From Paraburkholderia caffeinilytica (lineage in GTDB: Bacteria; Pseudomonadota; Gammaproteobacteria; Burkholderiales; Burkholderiaceae): DNA of 64,000 nt. Every line of letters begins with the position of its first letter. Positions within the stretch are counted from its first letter, which is position 1. The stretch spans positions 248,001 to 312,000 of the forward strand of contig NZ_CP031467.1 of the NCBI RefSeq assembly GCF_003368325.1. The letters are read 5' to 3'. The notes beneath the pieces are model-generated. The model was not told the origin of the DNA and searched no databases. It was given only the letters and a program-made list of their open reading frames with translations. Below are positions 23,874-32,262 of the stretch, in pieces. Made by a program: the position numbers and the translations under genes.

Positions 23874-25517
23874 TCAGGCGAACTGCTCGCGCAACCACTT
23901 CTTGTTGAATTTGCCGACACTCGTCTTGCTGATCGCATCGACGAACTTCACGATCTGCGGCACCGCGTACTTCGATATCCTTCCGGATGTGCTGAACGAC
24001 AATACGTGCTGCTTGATGTCGTCCTCCGTGACGGCCGCCCCTTCCTTGAGCACGACCAGCGCCACCGGCCGCTCGCCCCACTTCTCATCCTTGATGCCGA
24101 TGACGGCCACTTCGGAAACGCCCTCGTATTGCGAGATCAGATTTTCGATCTCGAGCGATGAAACCCATTCGCCGCCCGACTTGATCACGTCCTTGAGACG
24201 ATCGGTGATCTGGAGGTTGCCCGTCGGATCGACATTGGCAATGTCCTGCGTATGGAGATAGCCGCCCATCCAAAGCTGCTGGGAAGCCTCGGGATTGTTC
24301 AGATAGCCCTGCGTGAGCCACGGAGCGCGCGCGACGACCTCGCCTGTGGCTTTGCCGTCGCGAGGGAGCTCGTCCATGTTGCCGTCGACGACACGCAGAT
24401 CAACGAGCGGGACAGGCCGGCCGGTCTTGCAGCGCAAACGAAGCTGCTCGTCGGAGTCGAGTTTTTCGGCCCCGGGCGGAAGTTGCGCGAGACTGAGTAC
24501 GGGGCAGGTCTCCGACATCCCGTAACCGACGAACACGTCGATGCCCCGGTCCAGCGCCGCCTGAGCGAGGCCTTGCGGCAACGCGCCGCCGCCGATGATG
24601 ACCTTCCACCTGCTCATGTCCGTCGCCTTCCCTTCCTCGCACGAGAGCAGCATGTGCAGGATCGTGCTGACGCAATGCGAGAATGTGACGCTCTCCTCGC
24701 GCACCAGTCGCGCGAGACGGTCGGGCACATAGCGCCCGGGATAGACCTGCTTCACACCCATGACCGTGGCGATGTACGGCATGCCCCACGCGTGAACGTG
24801 AAACATCGGAGTGAGCGGCATGTACACGTCGCCGCGATGGAAACGCTGTCCCGACACAGGGCTCGCCAGTGCCCCCATCAAGGTGATGGTGTGCAGAACC
24901 AGTTGCCGATGCGTGAAATAGACACCCTTGGGAAGACCGGTCGTGCCGGTGGTGTAAAACGTCGTTGCACGCGTGTTCTCGTCAAAGTCCGGAAACGCGT
25001 AGCGCGTGCAGCTTGCGGCCAGCATTGCCTCGTATTCCGCCGCGAAAGAAATGCTGTGCGCAGAAGCTTCGCTGCCTGGCTCATCGATCCAGATAAACGT
25101 ACGCACTGTTTCCAGTTTGTCCTTGATCGCTTCGACGACAGGCAGAAAATCCGTATGAACCAGCAGGACTTCGGCGCCGGCGTGATTGATCGTATAGGCG
25201 ATTTCTGCCGGAGACAGACGCACGTTCACGGTCTGCAGGACAGCGCCCATCATCGGAACGGCGAAATAGCATTCGAGGTAACGGTGGCTGTCCCAATCCA
25301 TGACCGCGACGGTGCTGCCGTGCCGCACACCAAGTTGGCTCAAGCCATTGGCAAGCCGTGCGATACGCTCGCGCAGCGTTGCATAGGTCATCCGGAACTG
25401 ATCCCGGTAGACGATCTCCTCGTCCTGCGCCTGAACGAACGGCGTGAGCAATAGTTGCTTGATCAGCAACGGATAGGCGTAGGCGGTAGACCCTGGCGTC
25501 TTGACTTCGTCCTGCAT
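23874..25517 (-). CDS. Medium/long-chain acyl-CoA synthetase (AlkK-like)
   Basis: 547 aa from ATG 25517, preceded by AAGGAGATATCG. ANL-superfamily motifs: P-loop YTTGTTGLPKGV (188-199), the YGMSET motif in VFVGYGMSETCPVLS, and the C-terminal GGEWVSSLEIEN plus SVGKFNKKWLRE with the adenylation lysine. The order of motifs and the IKQLLLTPF N-terminus resemble AlkK-type medium-chain fatty acid-CoA ligases. It activates fatty acids with ATP and CoA in the cytoplasm. First gene of the unit with the hydratase, phaC and phasin genes (30-, 47- and 59-bp gaps), so it probably feeds that pathway. Confidence 0.9.
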   Translation of the reverse strand: MQDEVKTPGSTAYAYPLLIKQLLLTPFVQAQDEEIVYRDQFRMTYATLRERIARLANGLSQLGVRHGSTVAVMDWDSHRYLECYFAVPMMGAVLQTVNVRLSPAEIAYTINHAGAEVLLVHTDFLPVVEAIKDKLETVRTFIWIDEPGSEASAHSISFAAEYEAMLAASCTRYAFPDFDENTRATTFYTTGTTGLPKGVYFTHRQLVLHTITLMGALASPVSGQRFHRGDVYMPLTPMFHVHAWGMPYIATVMGVKQVYPGRYVPDRLARLVREESVTFSHCVSTILHMLLSCEEGKATDMSRWKVIIGGGALPQGLAQAALDRGIDVFVGYGMSETCPVLSLAQLPPGAEKLDSDEQLRLRCKTGRPVPLVDLRVVDGNMDELPRDGKATGEVVARAPWLTQGYLNNPEASQQLWMGGYLHTQDIANVDPTGNLQITDRLKDVIKSGGEWVSSLEIENLISQYEGVSEVAVIGIKDEKWGERPVALVVLKEGAAVTEDDIKQHVLSFSTSGRISKYAVPQIVKFVDAISKTSVGKFNKKWLREQFA

Positions 25518-25900
25518 CGATATCTCCTTCAGTCCCAGAATGGCCTGCAAGCTTGAATTGCAGACATGGATTGCAAGCGGATGCCGATGTACTTATTCTT
25601 CCCGGCCTGCTGTGGCATCGCGTTGGGACAATCATGCAAGTGTCCGGACTCGGGCAATACCCCCCGATTGGGGGAGTGCCGTGGATACAAGCGGGGGAGA
25701 CCGGAATTCCCCCCATCGCCCACGCTTGCATGGCGATTTTCCGCACGTATAGAATGAATCGATCTTCCCGATAAATGCCGATAATTCCCGGTAAGCGGCC
25801 CGGATCCGACAATGGGCCGACGACCCAGCGCCTGGCGCTCGGGTACGCACGTCTCGGAAGCTGCGCTCACTTGCGATTTCCGGTCGCGTTTTCAGCACCT
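25518..25900. other. Divergent promoter region, PHA operon / Crp regulator (383 bp)
   Basis: No gene supported. Contains the CCCCC-N4-GGGGG dyad at 25670-25683 and presumably both promoters. A TATAGAATGAATCG stretch near 25748 could be a -10 region for the rightward gene. Possible short frames here lack recognisable content. Confidence 0.5.
25670..25683. promoter_or_regulatory. CCCCC-GATT-GGGGG dyad upstream of the PHA operon
   Basis: Five-bp perfect arms in AATACCCCCCGATTGGGGGAG, about 155 bp upstream of the acyl-CoA synthetase start and 220 bp upstream of the Crp-like gene. Closely similar to the site before the MalT-like regulator (15799-15811), sharing AATA-Y-CCCCC and GGGGAG. Operator function is inferred. 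Confidence 0.4.
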
Positions 25901-26614
25901 ATGCACATTGACCGTTCCGAAATGGCATTCATGACCGACACGTCCGAGGAAATGCGGACAAACCAGTGGTTCTGCTCGTTGCCTGCCGTCGAGCAGGAAG
26001 CGCTTGTCCAGCGCAGCGAATTGATAACGCTGCAGCCCGGCGAATATCTGTTCCGCCGCGGCGATGCACCGACTGGCTTCTGTGGCCTCAAGAACGGCAG
26101 GCTCAAAGCCTTCACGCTGCGCGAAGACGGCAAGGAAGCGATCCTGGCGGTCATCGAGGCCGGCAACTGGTTCGGGCAGACCTCCATGACCATTCGCCAG
26201 CCACGCGCACGCGATGTCGTGGCGATCGAGCGATCGACCGTCTTCGTCGTCAGGACACCCGCCTTTGACGAGCTGATGCAGAGTCAGGCGTTCCTTCGGG
26301 CCATCGCCGAGTTGCAGTCCATTCACATGAACTGGCTCTATCGCATGGTCGAAGATGCCACCCTCCACTCGACGCGCGCACGCGTCGCGCGGCGCCTGCT
26401 GTCACTCGCCTCGGGTGACGTGACAGCGTGGCCGCAGAGTCGCCAGGACGTCAGCATCTCCCAGGACACACTGGCGATGATGCTCGGCATCACACGCCAG
26501 ACGCTGTCGCTGGAACTCAAGGCATTGGCCGAACAAGGCGCGATCGCGCTCCGGTATGGTCGAATCGAAATATGCTCGAAGGACATCCTCTCGTCCTTTC
26601 AGGACTATCCGTGA
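25901..26614 (+). CDS. Crp/Fnr-family transcriptional regulator
   Basis: 237 aa if started at ATG 25901; ATGs at 25922 and 25931 are equally plausible and none has a strong ribosome-binding site. An N-terminal sensor roll (PGEYLFRRGDAPTGFCGL, then EAGNWFGQTSMTIRQPRARD) is followed by a C-terminal winged HTH (SISQDTLAMMLGITRQTLSL). No FNR-type cysteine set. Divergent from the PHA operon across a 383-bp region, which makes it a candidate regulator of storage polymer genes. A porin gene follows convergently. Effector unknown. Confidence 0.88.
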   Translation: MHIDRSEMAFMTDTSEEMRTNQWFCSLPAVEQEALVQRSELITLQPGEYLFRRGDAPTGFCGLKNGRLKAFTLREDGKEAILAVIEAGNWFGQTSMTIRQPRARDVVAIERSTVFVVRTPAFDELMQSQAFLRAIAELQSIHMNWLYRMVEDATLHSTRARVARRLLSLASGDVTAWPQSRQDVSISQDTLAMMLGITRQTLSLELKALAEQGAIALRYGRIEICSKDILSSFQDYP

Positions 26615-26662
26615 TCGCGCCCGCCGGCCTTCCCTCATGCCGCTCGTCGTGCCGCAGGCAGA

Positions 26663-27814
26663 CTAGAACGTGTGCCGCACGCCGGCCATGATGCCTAGCT
26701 GTGTCGTGCCGTATGCCGAACTCAGGGCGTTGACGCCCTGGAACTGGGCGCCGACCATGCCGCCGCGATACAGCGAATAGTCGGCTTCCAGATAGGTGTC
26801 CGTGCGCTTCGACCAGTTATAGTCCGCGAGCAGCTGGAATTGCGTCGCGTTTCCGTCGGCCGCGTGCGTCTTCCCGGTCTGGATCGTGCGCCAAACGTTG
26901 GCAGAAAGGTGAGTCGCATTCCCTACCAGTTGCGTCACGCCACCGAAAAACATTTGCCGGGAACTGAAGGTATTGAATTTAAGCGCGGACAATTCCGGCG
27001 CGCTGAACGGACCGTTAGGGAAATTGCCGACAAATCCCGCGTCCTCCCTGTTCACGGCCCAGCCGGCATTGACTGTCGTATCGCCGAGCGAATAGGACCC
27101 GCCAGCAGTCCAGGATTTGAAATGCGCGGACGTGTTCACGGCATCGCGCGAGTCCAGGTACGCGGCAGCCAGACGCAACGGCGCGCCGGGCAAATAGAGA
27201 AGCGATGCCCCGATCTGGCTGCCCGAACCAAACGCGCCCGCGTTGCCACCAAACGCATACGACACTTCAGCGGTGAGGGATTGCCATCGCGCCGCGTACT
27301 TGACCATGTTGCTGGTCCATACGCCCTGAGCCATCATGACTTCCGGCCGGAACTGATAGAAGGTGGGCAGCCATGGGTTGGTCACGAAGGCGCTCAGAAC
27401 AGCGTCGGAAAGCGGGTTGATCTGTCGGCCCATGGTCAGCTTTCCGTAACTGCTCGACTGCAGACCGACAAAGGCCGTATTGAAGAACGGATAGGCGGGA
27501 TCGGTCGCGCCGGTGTTCGGGAAAAAGCGATTCTCAAGCTGGAATACGACCTTCGTTCCGCCACCAATGTCTTCCGCTCCCTTGAATCCCCAAAGACTCT
27601 CGTTTGCGCCGTTGGCGAGCTGCACACGGGAATCGCCCTGTGGATTCGCGTGAGTCGTGTAGCGAATTCCTTCATCGACGACGCCGAAAAGCGTGACCGA
27701 CGACTGCGCGGTTGCCGAGGCCGCGTACAGCGCCGCAGTGCACATGATGGCCACTGCCAGGCCGGCCTTGCGTCGATGCCGTTCATTTCCGGCCAGTCTC
27801 CCTACCTTCGTCAT
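26663..27814 (-). CDS. Gram-negative porin (beta-barrel, Burkholderia type)
   Basis: 383 aa. The signal peptide ends at SATAQ-SSVTLFGVVDEGIRY, the classical start of mature Burkholderia/Neisseria-type porins. Loop-3 region and strands such as LWGFKGAEDIGGGTKVVFQL, SYGKLTMGRQ and the C-terminal QLGIMAGVRHTF with terminal Phe confirm a 16-stranded trimeric porin. General diffusion of small hydrophilic solutes across the outer membrane. The N-region before the hydrophobic core (about 20 residues with RHRRK) is rather long for a signal peptide. No operon partner is evident. Confidence 0.92.
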   Translation of the reverse strand: MTKVGRLAGNERHRRKAGLAVAIMCTAALYAASATAQSSVTLFGVVDEGIRYTTHANPQGDSRVQLANGANESLWGFKGAEDIGGGTKVVFQLENRFFPNTGATDPAYPFFNTAFVGLQSSSYGKLTMGRQINPLSDAVLSAFVTNPWLPTFYQFRPEVMMAQGVWTSNMVKYAARWQSLTAEVSYAFGGNAGAFGSGSQIGASLLYLPGAPLRLAAAYLDSRDAVNTSAHFKSWTAGGSYSLGDTTVNAGWAVNREDAGFVGNFPNGPFSAPELSALKFNTFSSRQMFFGGVTQLVGNATHLSANVWRTIQTGKTHAADGNATQFQLLADYNWSKRTDTYLEADYSLYRGGMVGAQFQGVNALSSAYGTTQLGIMAGVRHTF

Positions 27815-28200
27815 ATATAAACTCCGATTTTATGATTATGTTGCACTACGAACCATATGAACCACATCGGCAGCTTATTCATTGCCAGCCAAGTACGAGC
27901 GCATGAGTGCTTCCTGTTGCGTGACTCAATCAGCCGACATGACTTGATCGGCCTGCCGTCCCGGAGAAAACCTCATGCTCTGACGGCACTGGCGCTGGCA
28001 CCGGCACTGGCGCCGTCGTCGAACAAGCCGTTGTGTCCACAACCACACGTTGCCCTGAAACGTCGATCACAACTGCCAGAAAACTTACGTTGCGCGCCAT
28101 GAACGGGTTGGCCACGGCACCACGCCTTATCCCGCCGCGTCAGCGCGGCGTGGGGGATAACCCTGGAGGCGTGGCAAAAACGCATCGCGCGGGCAACGGA
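27815..28200. other. Intergenic region upstream of porin (386 bp)
   Basis: AT-rich near the porin start, consistent with its promoter. Frames at 27857-28102 and 27973-28185 have no recognisable features. GGCACTGGCG/GGCACCGGCA short direct repeats lie at about 27983-28010. A large hairpin at 28127-28160 is listed separately. Confidence 0.5.
28127..28160 (-). terminator. Hairpin downstream of acyl-CoA synthetase gene
   Basis: Inner arms CGCCGCG (28133-28139) and CGCGGCG (28144-28150) around TCAG, and outer arms TTATCCC (28127-28133) and GGGATAA (28154-28160). It begins about 40 nt past the stop codon at 28201. No strong U-tract follows on the minus strand, so it may be an intrinsic terminator of weak type or an mRNA-stabilising hairpin. 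Confidence 0.4.
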
Positions 28201-29898
28201 TCAATCCAGCCGGCGGTCTTCGGAATGAACGTTTCGACTCCGTGTCTCCTCTTCCTGCAGCAGTCGCCACTGGATTTTTCCGCTCGCGGTGCGAGGCAAG
28301 CTGGCGGCAAACCGAACGACGCGCGGAACCTTGTAGGACGCCATGCGTTCGCGGGCCCACGACACCACTTCGTCTTCCGTCGCGTGCTCGCCGTTCCGAA
28401 GCACGATGACCGCCTTGACCGATTCGCCTCGACGCGGATCGTGAGTCGCAATGACACACGCCTCCTGGACGGCGGGATGCTCGAACAGCATGGCCTCGAC
28501 CTCGGCCGGCCAGACTTTGTAGCCGGAGGCGTTGATCATGCGCTTGAGCCGGTCGACGACGAAGAAATACCCGTCGCGATCGACGTAGCCAAGGTCTCCC
28601 GTGCGCAAATAGCGCGTCCCATCGATCAGAACGAATGCATCTCGCGTCGCTTCCGGCGATTTCCAATACCCGTCGAATACTTGAGGTCCGCTGACGAGAA
28701 TCTCGCCTGTTTCGCCTTCACCGAGCGGCACGAGCGTCTCGGGATCGACGACGAGTGAATCCGTGTTGAAGATCGGCACCCCCATGCACTGTCGCCTGGC
28801 GTGCTTCGGCGGATTGATGTGGGTCGCCGCCATCGTCTCGGTGAGGCCGTACCCTTCCACGTACGGGATGCCCCAACGCTGCTCGATCTGCTGCGCGACA
28901 GCTTGCGGCATCGCGGCACCACCACCGCTCAGGTACGTCATGGAACTCAGGTCGAACCTGTCGACGTCCGTCAGGTTCAACAGGTCGATGAGCATCGTGG
29001 GAACCGTGACCCATGTGCTTACGCGGTGGCGTTCGATCACGCGCGCGGCACAGCGCGCGTCCCAGCGGGTCATGATCGCCATCGTCGCGCCGATGAATAT
29101 CGGCATGTTCATGCAGTTCTGCATGCCGGTGACGTGAAACAGCGGCACGGAGCACAGCATCACGCTCTCGTTCGCGAGGCTCGGCCATTCAGCACACGAG
29201 ACCGTTGAATGCATCACGCTGCGATGAGTATGGATGCACCCTTTGGGACGGCCGGTCGTGCCGGAGGTATACGGAATGACCGCCAGATCCTCGGGCCGGG
29301 ATGCGTGGCCACGCGGCATGCACGCGCGAGCGAGCGCGTCGTTCCAGCCGATGACGGCAGGGCTGTTGACAGATTCTGTGCGAGGCAGCGGCCCGGACGA
29401 TGTCAGGACGCCTGGCAGCGGCAGATCGGTCCGGTCGCGAAGATAGTCGGCATAACGTGCAGGGATTACATAGTCAACCTGACGATCCGGCAGTGACCGC
29501 ACATGCTCCATGAGTTCTTCGCCGACGAAGGCGACGCTCGCCCCGCTATCTTCGAGTATGTGTTGCAGCTCCGACGTCCGGTTCATCGGATTGACGGGCA
29601 CGACTACGGCATCCGCGCGCAGCACCGCATAAAAGGCGATGACGAATTGCGGACTGTTCTGCATGTAGAGGACGACGCGATCGCCTCGCCCGATGCCGCA
29701 GTGCTGCTGCAGGAATCCGGCCATCGCATCGACTTCGGATCGCAACTGCCGGTAGCTTACGGTACTGCCGTAGTAGAGAATGGCTGCCTTGTCCGGATGG
29801 CGGTTCGAGGAAACTTCGAGATTCGTGTACAGCGATGTCCGCGGCGCGGATAGTTGCCGCGGCACACCGACTGGCCGACGCGTTGAGGTTGCGGTCAT
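28201..29898 (-). CDS. AMP-dependent acyl-CoA synthetase
   Basis: 565 aa from ATG 29898 (GGAG 5 nt upstream); ATG 29913 adds five residues. ANL-family motifs: P-loop YTSGTTGRPKG (210-220), YVEGYGLTETMAATHINPP, RTGDLGYVDRDGYFF and RLKRMINASGYKVWPAEVEA, and the C-terminal lysine in ASGKIQWR. Overall pattern resembles long-chain or aromatic acyl-CoA ligases. It is co-directional with the monooxygenase-esterase fusion gene 171 bp upstream and could activate an acid released by that esterase. Substrate not readable. Confidence 0.9.
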   Translation of the reverse strand: MTATSTRRPVGVPRQLSAPRTSLYTNLEVSSNRHPDKAAILYYGSTVSYRQLRSEVDAMAGFLQQHCGIGRGDRVVLYMQNSPQFVIAFYAVLRADAVVVPVNPMNRTSELQHILEDSGASVAFVGEELMEHVRSLPDRQVDYVIPARYADYLRDRTDLPLPGVLTSSGPLPRTESVNSPAVIGWNDALARACMPRGHASRPEDLAVIPYTSGTTGRPKGCIHTHRSVMHSTVSCAEWPSLANESVMLCSVPLFHVTGMQNCMNMPIFIGATMAIMTRWDARCAARVIERHRVSTWVTVPTMLIDLLNLTDVDRFDLSSMTYLSGGGAAMPQAVAQQIEQRWGIPYVEGYGLTETMAATHINPPKHARRQCMGVPIFNTDSLVVDPETLVPLGEGETGEILVSGPQVFDGYWKSPEATRDAFVLIDGTRYLRTGDLGYVDRDGYFFVVDRLKRMINASGYKVWPAEVEAMLFEHPAVQEACVIATHDPRRGESVKAVIVLRNGEHATEDEVVSWARERMASYKVPRVVRFAASLPRTASGKIQWRLLQEEETRSRNVHSEDRRLD

Positions 29899-30069
29899 GT
29901 CTGCTCCGAGCATGAGACGAATTCAGTGAGATGGCGTAGCGCCTTGAAGCCGATTGCTTGCGTCACGGGCACATCGTCCGCGACGCAAGCAGCATCTGCC
30001 CACGCCGGCGCTGCGCAGGCAGGCTGCCGCATCCGAACCTGGCGCCGTGCGCGAGGCGGATGCGCCGCT

Positions 30070-32199
30070 CTACGCCGGAAGGAGCCGGCGGCTCCACTGG
30101 CCGATTTCTTCTAGCGTCTCGGCGGTTTCCGGCAGGAACGGGAAGAGCGTGAAGACGTGAACCGAATCGGCCACCATCTTCAGCTTCACGTTTGCGCCGG
30201 CTGCCGTTGCCCGTTCCGCGAAACGCGTCGTGTCGCTTTCCAGCACCTCGCCCTCGACGGCCGAAAGGAAGACCGGCGGCAGGTCGGCCAGATCCGCGAA
30301 CAGCGGCGAGACCATGGGATCGGTCGGCTCGTGGCCCTGGAAGTAGGACGCCACAAGATTGGAAAGCGTCTCGCGATTCGCGGCCGGGTCGTCTCCCGAA
30401 TTCGCGATGACGGAGGGCCCGCCAAGCGTGAGATCCGTGAGCGGGCCGATTGCCACGACGCCGGCCGGCAACGGCAGCCCCGCGCGACGCAACGCGGCAG
30501 CCAGCGCCAGGGCGAGGCCGCCCCCGGACGATTCGCCGCTCAGGAACACCGTCGACGGATCGACACCCGCAGCGAGTAAGCCGCGATAGGCGCTGAATGC
30601 GTCATCGAATGCGGCCGGATACGGATGCTCGGGCGCGAGGCGATAGTCGACGGTGTAGCACGGACCGTTGAGGGCGCGCGAAAGACGGCTTGCGTATTCA
30701 ACCGAGCTTTTAGCCGTTCCCAGCACGTAGCCGCCGCCGTGGAAGTGCAACACGGTCGCCTTGTGCCCTGCCCCCGCGGCAACCACGCGCAACGCACTGA
30801 CCCCGTGCAGATCGACGTCCGTCACTTCCGTGCCCGCGGGCGCCGGGAACTGCTCCAGAAGGAACCGTTCATAAGCCGCGCGCTGTCCCCGGTCGCCGCG
30901 CGCAATGTCATCCGGCTTGAACACGCCCTTCCAGAGATCGAAAGCGCGCTGGCTCTCGGGGCGCGCCATCCGCTTTCCTTCGCGTGCCGCGCTCAAGCCG
31001 ACGACCTCGCCCGGCGGCAGCTTGGCCGCCTTGAGAATGTCGTGTCCCCAGGCGAACGACCACGAAGCCTCAGCCAGCGGATCGATACGCGAGAGCCCCT
31101 TCAGTCGTCCGTTCCGTTGACGTACACGCGCCTCGTCGGGCTCATGCGCCCAATCGACGACAAAGCGCGCGCCCGCCTGAATCCGCGTAGTACGCGGCTG
31201 GCGGCGCTGCTCGTATTCCAGCAGCGCGTCCTGAACGCCGGCCCGGCCATGGTTCTTGAGACAGCTGGCGAGAACCCATGCGTCTTCGATCGCCTGGCAG
31301 GCGCCTTGCGCCAGGTAGGGCACCATCGCATGCGCCGCGTCGCCGAGCAGGGCGATCCGTCCGGTGCTCCAGTGTTCGATCGGATCCCGGTGGTACATCC
31401 CGGTAATGAACGTCGAGTCCACGGCGTCCAGCATCTTCTGGACGGTCGGCTCGGCCCCGTCGAACGAGCGCCGCAGTTGCGCGACGTCCCCCGACTGCGT
31501 CCACGACTCGCGGCTCACTTCCGTTGCCGGCACCGACGCAAGAATGCTGTAGAGGTCCTTACGAACCCAGTACGAAACGATATTCCTGCCCACGCCGAAC
31601 CAGTTGTTCCCGGCCACCGGCAACCGCAGGCCCGCAAGCCGGTCGGCAGGGATGAGCGAGCGCCACATCAGGATGTTGGCGAACTGCTTCTCCTCAGGTC
31701 CCCGCAGCGCCGTGCGAACGGCGGAGTGAATGCCATCCGCGCCGATCACGGCGTCGCCACGAATCACTTCGCCATTTTGCAGTGTGACGTAAGCGCCCTC
31801 GTCGTCCTGCGAAACCGACGCGCACTCCGCTCCCAGGCGGATCACGCCAGGCGGCACGGCCTTCGCGAGCAGGTCGATCAGGTCGGCGCGGTGGACGTTG
31901 TAAAGCAGCGCGCCGTAACGCGCCTCTGCCTCCTTGCCCAAGGGAGCCACGTACAGAAGACGTCCCGTCGACAATTCCAGGTAGTCAAAACGCTCCGGCA
32001 CGGTCGCGACGCTCGCCAGCGCCGGCTCAAGCCCCAATTCCCGTAGCACGATCGTGCCGTTCGCCGCGATCTGGACACCCGCTCCGACCTCCGTCAATTG
32101 CGGCGCACGCTCCAGTACAATCGGCTCGATGCCGTGGCGTAGCAGCGCCAGAGCGGTCGTTAACCCACCAATGCCTCCTCCGACAACTATGATTTTCAT
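30070..32199 (-). CDS. Fusion: FAD-dependent aromatic monooxygenase + HSL-family esterase
   Basis: 709 aa in one uninterrupted frame. Residues 1-~395 form a class A flavin monooxygenase (salicylate / 3-hydroxybenzoate hydroxylase type): Rossmann GGGIGG 7-12, the DG motif GADGIHSAVR 153-162, and GDAAHAMVPYLAQGA 286-300 for FAD ribityl binding. Residues ~420-709 form an alpha/beta hydrolase of the hormone-sensitive lipase family: HFHGGGYVLG (485-494), nucleophile Ser557 in GESSGG, probable acid Glu651 and His681 in DSVHVF. Divergent from a TetR gene across a short operator region. An esterase releasing or trimming the aromatic substrate of the hydroxylase is a reasonable inference. Each domain is complete, so this is not a degraded frame. 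Confidence 0.9.
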   Translation of the reverse strand: MKIIVVGGGIGGLTTALALLRHGIEPIVLERAPQLTEVGAGVQIAANGTIVLRELGLEPALASVATVPERFDYLELSTGRLLYVAPLGKEAEARYGALLYNVHRADLIDLLAKAVPPGVIRLGAECASVSQDDEGAYVTLQNGEVIRGDAVIGADGIHSAVRTALRGPEEKQFANILMWRSLIPADRLAGLRLPVAGNNWFGVGRNIVSYWVRKDLYSILASVPATEVSRESWTQSGDVAQLRRSFDGAEPTVQKMLDAVDSTFITGMYHRDPIEHWSTGRIALLGDAAHAMVPYLAQGACQAIEDAWVLASCLKNHGRAGVQDALLEYEQRRQPRTTRIQAGARFVVDWAHEPDEARVRQRNGRLKGLSRIDPLAEASWSFAWGHDILKAAKLPPGEVVGLSAAREGKRMARPESQRAFDLWKGVFKPDDIARGDRGQRAAYERFLLEQFPAPAGTEVTDVDLHGVSALRVVAAGAGHKATVLHFHGGGYVLGTAKSSVEYASRLSRALNGPCYTVDYRLAPEHPYPAAFDDAFSAYRGLLAAGVDPSTVFLSGESSGGGLALALAAALRRAGLPLPAGVVAIGPLTDLTLGGPSVIANSGDDPAANRETLSNLVASYFQGHEPTDPMVSPLFADLADLPPVFLSAVEGEVLESDTTRFAERATAAGANVKLKMVADSVHVFTLFPFLPETAETLEEIGQWSRRLLPA

Positions 32200-32215
32200 G
32201 CAAAGTTTCTCCTAT

Positions 32216-32249
32216 CGAGTTAGTTATTGCAGTGTAGTTAATTAACTCG
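32216..32249. promoter_or_regulatory. TetR operator candidate in monooxygenase/TetR divergent promoter
   Basis: Inverted repeat CGAGTTAGTTA / TAATTAACTCG (11-bp arms, one mismatch), with a perfect 12-bp palindrome AGTTAATTAACT at 32236-32247 inside. It sits 17 bp upstream of the monooxygenase start and 13 bp upstream of the TetR start, the usual position for a TetR site controlling both genes. Confidence 0.6.
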
Positions 32250-32262
32250 ACACGGTAAAGTA

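Noticed and set aside
25545..25600. Sigma-54 promoter before the acyl-CoA synthetase
   Set aside because: GGCATCCGCTTGC has nine rather than ten bases between GG and GC and the first T is missing.
27857..28102. 81-aa open frame upstream of the porin
   Set aside because: No ribosome-binding site, no family pattern, and alternative frames are equally open.
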